A DNA stretch of 64,000 nucleotides, from the NCBI RefSeq assembly GCF_900109525.1, contig NZ_FOAN01000001.1:186001-250000 (forward strand). The letters are read 5' to 3'. The position numbers and the translations under genes were made by a program. Positions 36,977-46,566 of this stretch are shown one piece after another. The stretch's first letter is position 1, and every line of letters starts with the position of its first letter. The notes below the pieces were generated by a model. That model was given only the letters and a program-made list of their open reading frames with translations. It was not told the origin of the DNA and did not search any database. The stretch is from Allobosea lupini (GTDB lineage Bacteria; Pseudomonadota; Alphaproteobacteria; Rhizobiales; Beijerinckiaceae).

Positions 36977-36994
36977 CCCTCTGGGAAGCTCCCA

Positions 36995-37095
36995 GTCGTC
37001 CCGGGCGGAGCGAAGCGGAGACCCGGGACCCATTCCGGAACGGTTCAGGCATGGATCCCGGATCGGCGCCGCTATCGCGGTTTGTCCGGGATGAC
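36995..37095. repeat. Intergenic palindromic repeat, family R1, copy 3
   Basis: Starts GTCGTCCCGGGCGGAG and ends GTCCGGGATGAC. Contains GACCCGGGACCCATTCCGG as in copy 2 and GGATCGGCGCCGCT as in copy 1, so it links those two. It lies between the ATP-grasp gene and the VOC gene. Confidence 0.8.
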
Positions 37096-37113
37096 CCTCA
37101 GGATGAGATCACA

Positions 37114-37989
37114 ATGACCACGACCTCCGAACCACGCGGCCTCGACCATCTCGTCATCGGCGTCGCCGATCTCGATGCGGCCGGCGCCTTCTACGCCGAT
37201 CTCGGCTTCCGTGTCGGCGCACGCAATCGCCATCCCTGGGGAACCGAGAACCGGATCGTCCAGTTTCCCGGCGCATTCCTCGAACTGATCACCGTCGGCG
37301 ACCCGACACTGATTCCGCCGCATGCGCCGCGGCAGTTCTCCTTTGGCGCCTTCGTGCGCGACGCGCTGGCGCGGGGCGAGGGGATGTCGATGCTGGTGCT
37401 GGAGAGCCGCGATTCGACTGATGATGCCGAGGGCTTTCGCAGCGCCGGCATTGGCGACTTCGAGCCCTTCTTCTTCGAACGGCAGGCACGCCGGCCGGAT
37501 GGCAGCGAGGTCCGTGTCGCCTTTTCGCTCGCCTTTGCCGAGAATCGGACGGCGCCCGAGTGCGGCTTCTTCGTCTGCCAGCAGCACGAGCCGCAGAACT
37601 TCTGGAACCCGGCTTTCCAGCAGCACGAGAACGGCGCGAGCGGGCTTTCCACCGTGTTCCTGGTGGCGCAGGAGCCGGCCGCGCAAACGGCTTTCCTCAG
37701 CGCCTTCTCCGGCGCCGAGAGCTTCGCGACGCCGGAGGGGGGCTTGCGCCTGCCGCTGCCGCGTGGACGGCTGGAGGTGCTGACTCCCGGGGCCGCCGAG
37801 ACCGTGCTTGATGGCGAGAGCCGTCGGCAACAGGCTCATTTCGCCGGCTTTGCGGTCACGGTGCCGGATTTCGAACCTCTTCGGCAGCGGCTCTTGGAGC
37901 GCGGCATCGCTCACCGCCAGGAGGGCGCCCGCTTCGTCGTTCCGGGGAGTGCGGCCTTCGGCTGCGCCATCATCTTCGAGCGCGGCTGA
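37114..37989 (+). CDS. VOC-superfamily (glyoxalase-like) protein
   Basis: A 291-residue protein with two vicinal-oxygen-chelate-type halves. The N-terminal module starts GLDHLVIGVADLDAAGAFYA (about 9-28) with the metal-type histidine in DHL. The second half contains FAGFAVTVPDFEPLRQRL near 245. It resembles the glyoxalase-3 (PF13468) group, in which most members lack an assigned substrate. ATG 37114 was chosen because the frame upstream runs through the R1 repeat. It is convergent with opgH (8-bp gap). Confidence 0.82.
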   Translation: MTTTSEPRGLDHLVIGVADLDAAGAFYADLGFRVGARNRHPWGTENRIVQFPGAFLELITVGDPTLIPPHAPRQFSFGAFVRDALARGEGMSMLVLESRDSTDDAEGFRSAGIGDFEPFFFERQARRPDGSEVRVAFSLAFAENRTAPECGFFVCQQHEPQNFWNPAFQQHENGASGLSTVFLVAQEPAAQTAFLSAFSGAESFATPEGGLRLPLPRGRLEVLTPGAAETVLDGESRRQQAHFAGFAVTVPDFEPLRQRLLERGIAHRQEGARFVVPGSAAFGCAIIFERG

Positions 37990-37997
37990 CCCTTCGC

Positions 37998-40196
37998 TCA
38001 GCTCGCTCTGGGCTCGGCGCCCGCACGGGCCGGCCCTTCGGGCAGGTTGGCCAGCAGGCCGAGCAAGGCGCGGTCGTGCAGGACGACCATGCGTTCCTTC
38101 GGCTTTAGCCAGATCATCGCGTCGGCGATCGTCTCGGCATCGATCAGCTTGGCCTGCGCCACGGCGCGGTCCGGCTCGATCTCGCCGCGCCGGCGCGACT
38201 GGACCTGCGGCAGCATGGCCTCATGGTTCGCGCGCAGCATCGGATCGGCGTGCAGGGTCGCAAGCCCGTCGTCATCGTCGAAGCCGGCCTGCGAGAACTC
38301 GGCCTGGAGCGCGTTGGCCCGCACGGCGATCGCCGGCGGATCGCCTTCCTCCGGCGTCAGCAAGAGCCCGCGCCGCTTCAGCCAGAGGCCGAGCGCGAGG
38401 TTGCCCGAGGCCCAGGAGAGCGGGATCGCCAGCAGCAGGCCGACGATCGTCGGCGACATCCAGGCGAAGAGCGAGGTCGCGATCATGAAGGCCGACAGGC
38501 CGGCGACGAGTCCGAGCAGGGTATGGGCGCGGTGCCTGCGAATGATGTCGTTGAGCGGGATCGAGCCGTCGTCGCGGCGCTGCGGATTCCAGCCGGTGTC
38601 GCGGCCGACCAGGATCTGGAAGACCGAGCCGGACTGGATCACCATCATGATCGGCGCGAAGAAGGCCGAGAACAGGATCTCCAGCAGGGCCGAAAGGACG
38701 AGCCGGATACCGCCGCCGCAGGCGCGCCTGAGCCTGCCGTCGAACAGCGTCAGCAGGAGGCCGAACAGCTTCGGCGCCAGGAGGATCGCCATGGTCAGCC
38801 CGAACAGGTTGAGCGCGCGTTCAGGGTCGAAGCGCGGCCAGACCGGGAAGAGCCGGAACTCCTCGGTGAAATATTCCGGCCTGGCGTAATTGACCTGCAG
38901 CACGATCAAAATGCCGACCACCAGCTGCATCAGCCAGAAGGGCGAGGCGAGATAGGCCATCATGCCGGTGGCGAAATGCTGGCGGGTCGAGAGCTTAAGG
39001 CCCTTGGCGCCGATGATGCGCGAATGTTGCAGATTGCCCTGGCACCAGCGCCGGTCGCGGGTGGCGATGTCGATCAGCGAAGGCGGGCTCTCCTCATAGG
39101 AGCCCGTCAGGTCGGGCAGCATGTAGACCGACCAGCCGGCGCGCCGGATCAGCGCTGCCTCGACGAAATCGTGGCTGAGGACGTGGCCGCCGAAGGGCGG
39201 CTTGCCCTTGAGATCGGGAAGACCGCAATGATCGGCGAAGGCCTTCGTCCTGATGATCGCGTTGTGGCCCCAGTAGTTGCCGTCGCGACCGGACCAGATC
39301 GCCAGGCCCGTCGCGATGACCGGGCCGTAGACCCGCGCCGCGAACTGCTGCAGGCGCGCGAAGAAGGTGTTGCGGTTGATGATCAACGGCAGCGACTGGA
39401 TGATGCCCGCGTCGGGGTCGGCCTCCATCGCCGCGGCGAGGCGCACGATGCAGGTGCCGGTCATCAGGCTGTCGGCGTCGAGCACGACCATGTGGGGGTA
39501 GTGTCCGCCCCAGCGCGTGACGAAGTCGGCGATGTTGCCGGCCTTGCGGTGATGGTTCTTCGGCCGGTGGCGATAATAGATGCGCGCATCCGGTCCAAGC
39601 CGCTGGCGCAGGGCCAGGAAGGCGCGTTCCTCCGCCACCCAGATGTCGGGGTTGGTGGTGTCGGAGACGATGAAATAGTCGAAATGGGCGCCCAGTCCCG
39701 TCGCCTCGATCGACTCGCGGATTGCCGCCACGGCCGCAAAGGTCCGTGCCGTCGACTCGTTGTAGATCGGCATGACCACGACGGTCTTCTGTGTCAGCGT
39801 CTCGGCGCGGGGACTCTTCACCAGCCGGAAGAGCAGGGCGCAGAAGCCGAGGATCGCGCTGGTGAAGGCGAGCGCGATCCAGGAGAAGTTCACGGTGAAG
39901 AGGACGAGCAGCACATACTGCAGGAAGGTCGTGCGGCTGACCGACACGACATGATACATCTCCCAGGCGCCGTAGGCGGTCAGCGCCCAGGCGCCGCCGA
40001 AGACGAAAATCCGGGCGAGCCAGGGCGTCTGCCAGGCCTGCGGTACAGCCGGCTTGCGCCCCTCGGAGGCATTCCAGCTGCGGAAGGACTGCACCGGCAT
40101 CTCCAGCCGGTTCTCGGGCGGCGTCGCCTCGACCGGGGCGGGATAGCCGGTCGCGACCTCGATCTCGGCCGGGCGGGCAGCTACGTCCACAGTCAC
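37998..40196 (-). CDS. opgH: Osmoregulated periplasmic glucan glucosyltransferase OpgH (MdoH)
   Basis: Inner-membrane GT2 glucosyltransferase that polymerises the beta-glucan backbone of osmoregulated periplasmic glucans from UDP-glucose. The protein (732 residues from GTG 40196) has N-terminal membrane helices (about 45-120), a cytoplasmic catalytic domain with VVLDADSLMTG and the processive-transferase motif RDRRWCQGNLQH (QxxRW type), then several C-terminal helices. GTG 40196 overlaps the opgG stop as GTGA, so the pair is coupled; ATG 40100 is an alternative. It is shorter than E. coli OpgH, as is usual in alphaproteobacteria. Confidence 0.94.
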   Translation of the reverse strand: MTVDVAARPAEIEVATGYPAPVEATPPENRLEMPVQSFRSWNASEGRKPAVPQAWQTPWLARIFVFGGAWALTAYGAWEMYHVVSVSRTTFLQYVLLVLFTVNFSWIALAFTSAILGFCALLFRLVKSPRAETLTQKTVVVMPIYNESTARTFAAVAAIRESIEATGLGAHFDYFIVSDTTNPDIWVAEERAFLALRQRLGPDARIYYRHRPKNHHRKAGNIADFVTRWGGHYPHMVVLDADSLMTGTCIVRLAAAMEADPDAGIIQSLPLIINRNTFFARLQQFAARVYGPVIATGLAIWSGRDGNYWGHNAIIRTKAFADHCGLPDLKGKPPFGGHVLSHDFVEAALIRRAGWSVYMLPDLTGSYEESPPSLIDIATRDRRWCQGNLQHSRIIGAKGLKLSTRQHFATGMMAYLASPFWLMQLVVGILIVLQVNYARPEYFTEEFRLFPVWPRFDPERALNLFGLTMAILLAPKLFGLLLTLFDGRLRRACGGGIRLVLSALLEILFSAFFAPIMMVIQSGSVFQILVGRDTGWNPQRRDDGSIPLNDIIRRHRAHTLLGLVAGLSAFMIATSLFAWMSPTIVGLLLAIPLSWASGNLALGLWLKRRGLLLTPEEGDPPAIAVRANALQAEFSQAGFDDDDGLATLHADPMLRANHEAMLPQVQSRRRGEIEPDRAVAQAKLIDAETIADAMIWLKPKERMVVLHDRALLGLLANLPEGPARAGAEPRAS

Positions 40197-41755
40197 CAGG
40201 TCCACCGATTGAGCAGGGTTTCCGAAACCGGCTGGCCGCCGGCGTCGAGCACGAGGCGCAGTTCCGAGAGCGTCTCGCTGCCGGGATCGACCTCGAAGGC
40301 GACGCGCATGGTGCGTCGTTCCGGATAAGGCCAGAGCCGCAGGTTCTGGATCGAGCCCGGCGTTGCCGTCACATTGGCGCGGATGGCGGCGACGAGGGCA
40401 GCATCGCCAAGCCTGTCGCCGGTGAAGTCGACGAGGAAGCGGCGTCGGCGCGCCTGCGAGCCCCGGCCTTGCCGGATGCGCGTCGCGGTGGCGAGCGGCG
40501 GACGCTCGGGCGGCTGCCAGCACCAGGCCTGCCGATAGGCGATCGTCGTCTCGCTGCCGGCGGCGATCGGCTGGCGTGGGCGCCAGTAGCTGATGATGTT
40601 GTCGTTGAGCTCGGATTCGCTGGGGATTTCGATCAACTGGACCGAGCCCGGTCCCCATTCGCCAAGCGGCTCCATCCAGACGCTCGGCCTCAGCTCGAAG
40701 CGCTGGTCGTCGTCGACGAAGGCATTGGGATCGCGCTCGCGCTGGACCAGGCCGAAGCCGCGCGGATTGGAATCCTGGAAGGACGAGACCTGCAGATTGG
40801 CCGGGTTGCTGACCGGCCGGTAGATCCATTCGCCGTTGCCGGTGAGCATCTGCACGCCGGAGACCTCGTGGACCGCCGGGCGCAGATCATCGAAGCCGCG
40901 CCGGCTCTGCGGCCCGGAGAGATAGGTGCCCATCACGCAGCCGAAGCCGACATGGTCGAGATTGGCACGGGCGAACAGGGTCATCTCGACATCGATGAAG
41001 GTCACGTCGCCCGGGCGCAGCGTCATGCGGACTGCGCCGGTGACGCTCTCGGAATCGAGCAGCGCGTGGATGATCAGCATACCGGCGGCGGCGCTCGGCC
41101 GCTCGATCCAGTAGGCGCGGAAGAAAGGGATTTCCTCGCCGCGCGTCTCGCCGGGTCGCAGGATCAGGGCGCGAGCTACGGCCCCGAAATTCTGGCCGCG
41201 CGCCAGCGAGCGGAAGAAGGTCGCGCCCTGGAACAGCGCCAGCTCATAGGGACGCTCCAGCCCTGCCGAAACGCGGAAGCCCGAGAATTGGAGGTCTGCG
41301 CCCGCAGGCGGGGGCGCCACGCGGCCATAGTTGAACTTGCTGGGATCGAAGGCGACGCGCCGGACGATCTCGTCCTCGACCGTGAACAGGCTGACCGGCG
41401 ACGAGAAGACATAGCCGCGGTGCAGCGGCTCGACGGTGAAGCCGCGATTCTCGCCGGCCCAGATCATGCCCGAAGACTGCGCCCTGATGCCGACATACTG
41501 GTCGTAGGGCAGGGTGGCGTAGCCCTCCGGCAGGTCGGTGGCGACCAATGGCACCATCGGCCGGCGCGAGAGCACGCGCGCCGCTTCGACGACGAGTGCG
41601 GGATCGAAGCGTTGTCCTTCGGCGATAACCGATTGCACCAGCCCGGCCCATGCCGTCGGGGCCTGCGCCGCCGCAGTGCCGACGGCAAACCGCTGCGCGA
41701 TGGCGCCGGTCGCTGCGAGGCTCAAAAATCGACGGCGATTCAAGGATTTCGACAT
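40193..41755 (-). CDS. opgG: Periplasmic glucan biosynthesis protein OpgG (MdoG)
   Basis: A 520-residue periplasmic protein needed with OpgH for glucan synthesis, probably in branching or release. The N-terminus has a twin-arginine signal (LNRRRFLSLAATGAIAQRF, cleavage near AAA-QAP). The body is the two-domain OpgG fold; AYWIERPSAAAGMLIIHALL and GPQSRRGFDDLRPAVHE are typical. ATG 41755 was preferred over TTG 41764. First gene of the opgGH operon. The related opgD shares this fold and Tat signal, but adjacency to opgH favours OpgG. Confidence 0.9.
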   Translation of the reverse strand: MSKSLNRRRFLSLAATGAIAQRFAVGTAAAQAPTAWAGLVQSVIAEGQRFDPALVVEAARVLSRRPMVPLVATDLPEGYATLPYDQYVGIRAQSSGMIWAGENRGFTVEPLHRGYVFSSPVSLFTVEDEIVRRVAFDPSKFNYGRVAPPPAGADLQFSGFRVSAGLERPYELALFQGATFFRSLARGQNFGAVARALILRPGETRGEEIPFFRAYWIERPSAAAGMLIIHALLDSESVTGAVRMTLRPGDVTFIDVEMTLFARANLDHVGFGCVMGTYLSGPQSRRGFDDLRPAVHEVSGVQMLTGNGEWIYRPVSNPANLQVSSFQDSNPRGFGLVQRERDPNAFVDDDQRFELRPSVWMEPLGEWGPGSVQLIEIPSESELNDNIISYWRPRQPIAAGSETTIAYRQAWCWQPPERPPLATATRIRQGRGSQARRRRFLVDFTGDRLGDAALVAAIRANVTATPGSIQNLRLWPYPERRTMRVAFEVDPGSETLSELRLVLDAGGQPVSETLLNRWTW

Positions 41756-42060
41756 GATATCCAACTTGGGCCGGCAAAGCTCTGCCGACTTGCGCTTCTA
41801 GAGCATTTCGCGCGGGGCTGAAAAGCGCAGTGCGAGGCCAAAGGCGAAAAAAGGAGCGCCTTGCATGCAGGAATGCCATGCTGAAAACGAAGCCGTGCCG
41901 AATGGCTCGTCAGAGGCCGGCATCTGGGCGCTTCGTCCGCTGGGCTTTGCCAAATCCGCTCGCTATCGGCTATCCACCGCCGGGCGGCATTCGCCTGCGC
42001 CCGCGACGACGGCCGGTCGTGGCCGCGCTTCCTCGTTAACGAGCATGTGACAGGACGATC
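41756..42060. other. 305-bp divergent region between opgG and glmU
   Basis: No gene is supported; short frames in both directions lack ribosome-binding sites and family resemblance. It holds a partial R3 repeat at 41798-41811 and must contain the promoters of opgG and glmU, which I cannot place confidently. Confidence 0.6.
41798..41811. repeat. Partial copy of the CTAG-bounded repeat (family R3)
   Basis: CTAGAGCATTTCGC matches the inverted end of the full copy at 12724-12829 (CTAGAGCATTTTC) except near its inner edge. The rest of the element is not recognisable. Confidence 0.45.
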
Positions 42061-43425
42061 ATGACGGAAATGCAGCCCGCCCGGACCTGTCTTGCCATCG
42101 TGCTGGCCGCGGGCGAGGGGACCCGGATGAAATCGGCACGGCCGAAGGTGCTGCACGAGGTGGCTGGCCGCTCGCTGCTCGGCCATGTCCTGGCAGCAGT
42201 GACGACCGCCGGCGCCGATGCGCTCGCGGTGGTTATCGGGCCCGATCGTCCCGATGTGGCGGCCGAGGTCAGGAAGCATGCTCCGCACGCCGCGGTCTTC
42301 ATTCAGAGCGAGCGCAAGGGCACAGCGCATGCGGTGCTGGCGGCCCGTGAGAGCCTGGCGGGCAAGCACGACGATGTGCTGGTGGCGTTTGCGGATACGC
42401 CGCTGGTGCGTCCCGAGACCTTCGCCGACCTGCGCAAGGCGTTGCATGGCGGTGTCGGCGTTGCGGCGCTGGGCTTCGAGGCGAAAGATCCAGCCGGCTA
42501 TGGTCGTTTCGTCACCCAGGACGGTGCGCTGCACGCCATCGTCGAACACAAGGATGCCGACGAGGCGACGCGCAGGATCACCCTGTGCAATGCCGGGCTG
42601 ATGGCGCTCAATGGCCACAAGGCGCTCGCCATCCTCGACGCGATCGGCTGCGCCAATGCGCAGAACGAATATTACCTGACCGACGCCGTTGCAGTGGCGC
42701 GAGCGCAAGGCTTGAAGACGGTCGCAAGGGTTGCGCCCGAGGCCGAGGTGCAGGGGGTCAACGATCGGGTCCAGCTCGCGGCCGTCGAGGCCGATTTCCA
42801 GCGCCGCAAGCGGCTTGAGGCGATGCTGGCCGGCGCCACGCTGATCGCGCCCGAAACCGTGTTCTTCAGCCATGACACTGTGATCGGCCGCGATGTCCTG
42901 ATCGAGCCCAACGTCGTCTTCGGCCCCGGCGTCAAGGTCGCGGACAATGCCGTCATCCACGCCTTCTCGCATCTCGAGGGGGCGAGCGTCGGCTCAAGCG
43001 CCTCGATCGGCCCCTATGCGCGCCTGCGCCCGGGTGCCGAACTGGCGAAGGGCGCCAGGGTCGGCAACTTCGTCGAGATCAAGGCGGCAGCGATCGGCGA
43101 GGGCGCCAAGGTCAACCACCTGACCTATATCGGCGATGCCGAGATCGGCGCGAACGCCAATATCGGCGCCGGCACGATCACCTGCAATTATGACGGCTTC
43201 GTCAAGTCTAGGACGATCATCGGCGAGGGCGCCTTCGTCGGTTCCAACTCCGCGCTGGTCGCGCCGGTGACGATCGGGGCGGGTGCCTATGTCGGCTCGG
43301 GCTCGGTCATCACCCGCGACGTCAAGCCGGATGCGCTCGCCGTCGCGCGCGGCCGGCAGATGGAGCGCGAGGGCTGGGCTTCGGCCTTCAGGGCTGCAGC
43401 ACAGGCCCGAAAGGCCCGACAATAA
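42061..43425 (+). CDS. glmU: Bifunctional GlmU: glucosamine-1-phosphate acetyltransferase / UDP-GlcNAc pyrophosphorylase
   Basis: Makes UDP-N-acetylglucosamine, the precursor of peptidoglycan and lipid A. The 454-residue protein has an N-terminal uridyltransferase domain with [20 protein letters not shown] (about 16-35) and a C-terminal left-handed beta-helix acetyltransferase domain (about 255-440) with [28 protein letters not shown] and [10 protein letters not shown]. The length matches the family. glmS follows after 108 bp, so amino-sugar supply is encoded together. The product feeds LpxA, encoded at the start of this window. Confidence 0.97.
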   Translation: MTEMQPARTCLAIVLAAGEGTRMKSARPKVLHEVAGRSLLGHVLAAVTTAGADALAVVIGPDRPDVAAEVRKHAPHAAVFIQSERKGTAHAVLAARESLAGKHDDVLVAFADTPLVRPETFADLRKALHGGVGVAALGFEAKDPAGYGRFVTQDGALHAIVEHKDADEATRRITLCNAGLMALNGHKALAILDAIGCANAQNEYYLTDAVAVARAQGLKTVARVAPEAEVQGVNDRVQLAAVEADFQRRKRLEAMLAGATLIAPETVFFSHDTVIGRDVLIEPNVVFGPGVKVADNAVIHAFSHLEGASVGSSASIGPYARLRPGAELAKGARVGNFVEIKAAAIGEGAKVNHLTYIGDAEIGANANIGAGTITCNYDGFVKSRTIIGEGAFVGSNSALVAPVTIGAGAYVGSGSVITRDVKPDALAVARGRQMEREGWASAFRAAAQARKARQ

Positions 43426-43533
43426 GCGATTTGCAAGGCATTTCGTTCACAGTTCGATATTCAACGTGATTTCGCATTTGCCGGCTCGCGGCTTATTGCG
43501 ATGCGCATCGATATCAACGGATGAGGCACATCC

Positions 43534-45360
43534 ATGTGCGGGATCGTGGGCATTCTCGGCAAACAGGCCGTCGCCGGCCAGGTCGTCGAGGCGTTGCGGC
43601 GGCTCGAATATCGCGGCTATGATTCAGCCGGCGTCGCGACCCTCGAAGGCGGCCGGCTCAGCCGCCGCCGCGCCGAGGGCAAGCTCAAGAATCTCGAAGT
43701 GCGCCTCTCCAACGAGCCGCTCGATGGCTTGATCGGCATCGGCCATACCCGCTGGGCGACGCATGGCAAGCCGACCGAGAGCAATGCCCATCCGCACGCC
43801 ACGGAGAAGCTCGCGGTCGTCCACAACGGCATCATCGAGAACTTCCGCGAGCTCAAGGCCGAGCTTGAGGCCGACGGCCACGTCTTCGCCAGCGAAACCG
43901 ATACAGAGGTCATCGCCCATCTCGTCACCCGCGAGCTCGATCGCGGCAAGGACCCGATCGCGGCGGTCGGAGCGTCGCTGCCGCATCTGCGTGGCGCTTT
44001 CGCGCTCGCCTTCCTGTTCGAGGGACAGGAAGACCTGCTGATCGGCGCCCGCAAGGGCTCGCCGCTCGCAGTCGGCATCGGTGACGGCGAGATGTATCTC
44101 GGCTCGGACGCGCTGGCCTTGGCGCCTTTCACCAATCTGATCGCCTATCTCGACGAGGGCGACTGGGTGGTGCTGAACCGCAAGGGCGCGACCTTCTACG
44201 ACGCCGACGGCAGCCAGGTCGAGCGCCGCGCCCAGCGCGTCGCGGCCGGCGCCTTCCTAGTGGAGAAGGGCAATCACCACCACTTCATGGCCAAGGAGAT
44301 CTACGAGCAGCCGGAAGTGGTCGGCCATACGCTGACGCATTATGTCGACATGGCGAATGGCGTGGCGCGGCTGCCGTTCGAGACGCCGTTCGACTGGAAG
44401 GACCTGTCGCGCCTCTCCGTCTCGGCCTGCGGCACAGCTTACTACGCCGGTCTCACCGCCAAATACTGGTTCGAGAAGCTCGCCCGCCTGCCGGTCGAGA
44501 TCGATGTCGCCTCGGAGTTCCGCTATCGCGAGGCGCCGCTGCCGGCGAACGGGCTCGCGCTCTTCGTCTCGCAATCGGGCGAGACCGCCGACACGCTCGC
44601 CTGCCTGCGCTATGCCCGCCAGGAAGGCCAGCACATCATGTCGGTGGTCAACGTGCCGACCTCGACGATCGCGCGCGAGAGCGATGTCGTCGCCCCGACG
44701 CTGGCCGGCCCCGAGATCGGTGTCGCCTCGACCAAGGCCTTCACCTGCCAGCTGACGGCGCTCGCTGGCCTCGCCATCGCCGCCGCCCGCGCCCGCGGCA
44801 CGCTCACGGCCGAGCAGGAAGCGGCTTACGTCCAGGAACTGATCGCGCTGCCCGGCCTGATGGCGCAGGCGCTGACGCTGGAGTCCGAGATCGAGAAGCT
44901 CGCCCGCAAGCTCTCCAGGGCGCGCGACGTGCTCTATCTCGGCCGCGGCACCGCCTTCCCGCTGGCGCTGGAAGGCGCGCTGAAGCTCAAGGAAATCAGC
45001 TATATCCACGCCGAAGGTTATCCGGCCGGCGAGCTCAAGCACGGCCCGATCGCGCTGATCGACGAGGACATGCCGGTCATCGTCATCGCCCCGCACGATG
45101 CGCTCTTCGAGAAGACGGCCTCGAACATGCAGGAGGTCGCGGCACGCGGCGGCCGGATCATCCTGATCACCGACGCCAAGGGAGCGGCCGAAGCCGGGGT
45201 CGTGCCGGAGGCGACGATCATCATGCCGGAGATGGATCCGCTGTTCGCGCCGATCGTCTATGCGGTGCCGATCCAGATGATCGCCTATCAGACGGCCGTC
45301 TTCATGGGCAAGGACGTCGACCAGCCGCGCAATCTGGCGAAGTCGGTCACCGTCGAGTGA
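43534..45360 (+). CDS. glmS: Glutamine-fructose-6-phosphate aminotransferase
   Basis: Converts fructose 6-phosphate and glutamine to glucosamine 6-phosphate, the committed step to UDP-GlcNAc. The 608-residue protein begins MCGIVGILG, whose cysteine becomes the N-terminal nucleophile, and has the amidotransferase domain to about residue 240 (GHTRWATHGKPTESNAHPH). Two SIS isomerase domains follow (CGTAYYAG; SQSGETADTLA; GRGTAFPLALEGALKLKEIS). The C-terminus ends in the invariant LAKSVTVE. No glmS-ribozyme-like structure is expected or seen in the leader. Confidence 0.98.
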   Translation: MCGIVGILGKQAVAGQVVEALRRLEYRGYDSAGVATLEGGRLSRRRAEGKLKNLEVRLSNEPLDGLIGIGHTRWATHGKPTESNAHPHATEKLAVVHNGIIENFRELKAELEADGHVFASETDTEVIAHLVTRELDRGKDPIAAVGASLPHLRGAFALAFLFEGQEDLLIGARKGSPLAVGIGDGEMYLGSDALALAPFTNLIAYLDEGDWVVLNRKGATFYDADGSQVERRAQRVAAGAFLVEKGNHHHFMAKEIYEQPEVVGHTLTHYVDMANGVARLPFETPFDWKDLSRLSVSACGTAYYAGLTAKYWFEKLARLPVEIDVASEFRYREAPLPANGLALFVSQSGETADTLACLRYARQEGQHIMSVVNVPTSTIARESDVVAPTLAGPEIGVASTKAFTCQLTALAGLAIAAARARGTLTAEQEAAYVQELIALPGLMAQALTLESEIEKLARKLSRARDVLYLGRGTAFPLALEGALKLKEISYIHAEGYPAGELKHGPIALIDEDMPVIVIAPHDALFEKTASNMQEVAARGGRIILITDAKGAAEAGVVPEATIIMPEMDPLFAPIVYAVPIQMIAYQTAVFMGKDVDQPRNLAKSVTVE

Positions 45361-45373
45361 TCTCTACCCGGTT

Positions 45374-45763
45374 CTAGTCCGGCTCCGGCCGGCTTGCGAC
45401 ATAGGTGCCGGCGGCGATCAGGCCGGCGCCGCTCAGCCAGAGCGCGATCGGCGGCGCATCGGTCGCCGCCACGATGACGAAGCTCAGCAGCATCGAGCCG
45501 CAGGCGAGATATTTCGTCCTGCGGGCAATCGCGCCGGTTTCGCGCCAGCGCACGACCTGCGGGCCGAGCCGGGGGTGATTGACCAGCCAGGTTTCGAACC
45601 GCGGCGAGGAGCGCGAGAAGCACCAGGCCGCCGCGATCAGGAAGACGGTGCCGGGCATCACGGGCAGGATCAGCCCGATGATTCCGAGCAGTACGCAGAG
45701 CCAGCCGACCGCAAGATAGAGCGGCCGATGCCAGCGGCGTTGAGATCTGGACGGTTCGGACAC
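45374..45763 (-). CDS. DUF454 (YbaN-like) inner membrane protein
   Basis: A 129-residue protein with three to four hydrophobic segments (about 15-35, 37-48, 81-97 and 100-118). The DUF454 hallmark LGIIGLILPVMPGTVFLIAA is at about 22-45, followed by the family's AAWCFSRSSPRFETWLVNHP. It is convergent with glmS (13-bp gap) and divergent from the DUF502 gene. Function is unknown for the family. Confidence 0.88.
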   Translation of the reverse strand: MSEPSRSQRRWHRPLYLAVGWLCVLLGIIGLILPVMPGTVFLIAAAWCFSRSSPRFETWLVNHPRLGPQVVRWRETGAIARRTKYLACGSMLLSFVIVAATDAPPIALWLSGAGLIAAGTYVASRPEPD

Positions 45764-45872
45764 GAGGCCTATCGACGAATCGGGGGCTAGTCAGCGGCTG
45801 GCGCTCGGCTATCGTTCGATAGTGCGGCGCAATATGGTCAGGCCGCAAGAGCGACGGAGACCCGGATCGCCT

Positions 45873-46565
45873 ATGACTGCCCGCACGCCCGATCCGCGCC
45901 TCGTCGTCCAGCCCGATCTGCTGCGGCCAACCTTCGGGACCAGGCTCAGGCGCTATTTCCTGACCGGTCTCGTGCTGGCAGCGCCGCTCGCCATCACCGC
46001 CTCGGTGACCTGGTGGTTCATCAACCTGGTCGACGGCATGGTGAAACCGCTGGTGCCGGCCCAGTTCTGGCCCGAAAACCATCTGCCGTTCCCGCTGCCC
46101 GGCTTCGGCCTGATCATCGCCCTGATCGGCCTGACGGTGATCGGCTTTTTTGCCGCGAACCTGGTCGGGCGCACCCTGATCGGCGCCGGCGAATCGCTCC
46201 TCAACCGGATGCCGGTGGTGCGCGGCCTCTACAAGGGCGTGAAACAGATCTTCGAGACGATCTTCTCGCAGTCCGGCACCTCGTTCCGGACGGTCGGCAT
46301 GGTGCAGTTTCCACAGCCGGGCATGTGGTCGATCGTCTTCATCGCCCAGGAGGCGGCGCCGGAGATCGCCGGCAAGCTGCCCGACGGCGACGAGCAGATC
46401 GGCGTCTTCCTGCCCTGCACGCCGAACCCGACGACTGGATTTTTCTTCTACCTGCCGCGGCGTGAGGTGGTGGAACTGTCGATCTCGATCGAAGACGGCG
46501 CCAAGCTGATCATGTCGGCTGGGCTGATCCAGCCTGGCGAGCCATTGTCGGACGGGGCGAAGTAA
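45873..46565 (+). CDS. DUF502 inner membrane protein
   Basis: A 230-residue protein with two membrane helices (about 28-48, YFLTGLVLAAPLAITASVTW, and about 75-97) and a soluble C-terminal domain containing VVRGLYKGVKQIFETI, TGFFFYLPRREV and SAGLIQPG. These are DUF502 marks. ATG 45873 was chosen because it gives the N-terminal length usual for the family; ATG 45834 or a GTG at 45822 are possible. I recall this gene next to recG in many Rhizobiales; here three accessory genes intervene. Function unknown. Confidence 0.85.
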   Translation: MTARTPDPRLVVQPDLLRPTFGTRLRRYFLTGLVLAAPLAITASVTWWFINLVDGMVKPLVPAQFWPENHLPFPLPGFGLIIALIGLTVIGFFAANLVGRTLIGAGESLLNRMPVVRGLYKGVKQIFETIFSQSGTSFRTVGMVQFPQPGMWSIVFIAQEAAPEIAGKLPDGDEQIGVFLPCTPNPTTGFFFYLPRREVVELSISIEDGAKLIMSAGLIQPGEPLSDGAK

Positions 46566-46566
46566 C

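Noticed and set aside
40197..40829. Upstream extension of opgH through opgG
   Set aside because: The sequence lies inside the strongly supported opgG coding region in another frame; a GTG in a GTGA overlap gives a normal OpgH start.
41830..42050. Short plus-strand frames between opgG and glmU
   Set aside because: Arg/Pro-rich, with no family resemblance and no convincing start context; more likely the opgG/glmU promoter region.
43426..43533. Possible glmS ribozyme or riboswitch before glmS
   Set aside because: The gap is only 108 bp and shows no matching structure; the glmS ribozyme belongs to Gram-positive bacteria.
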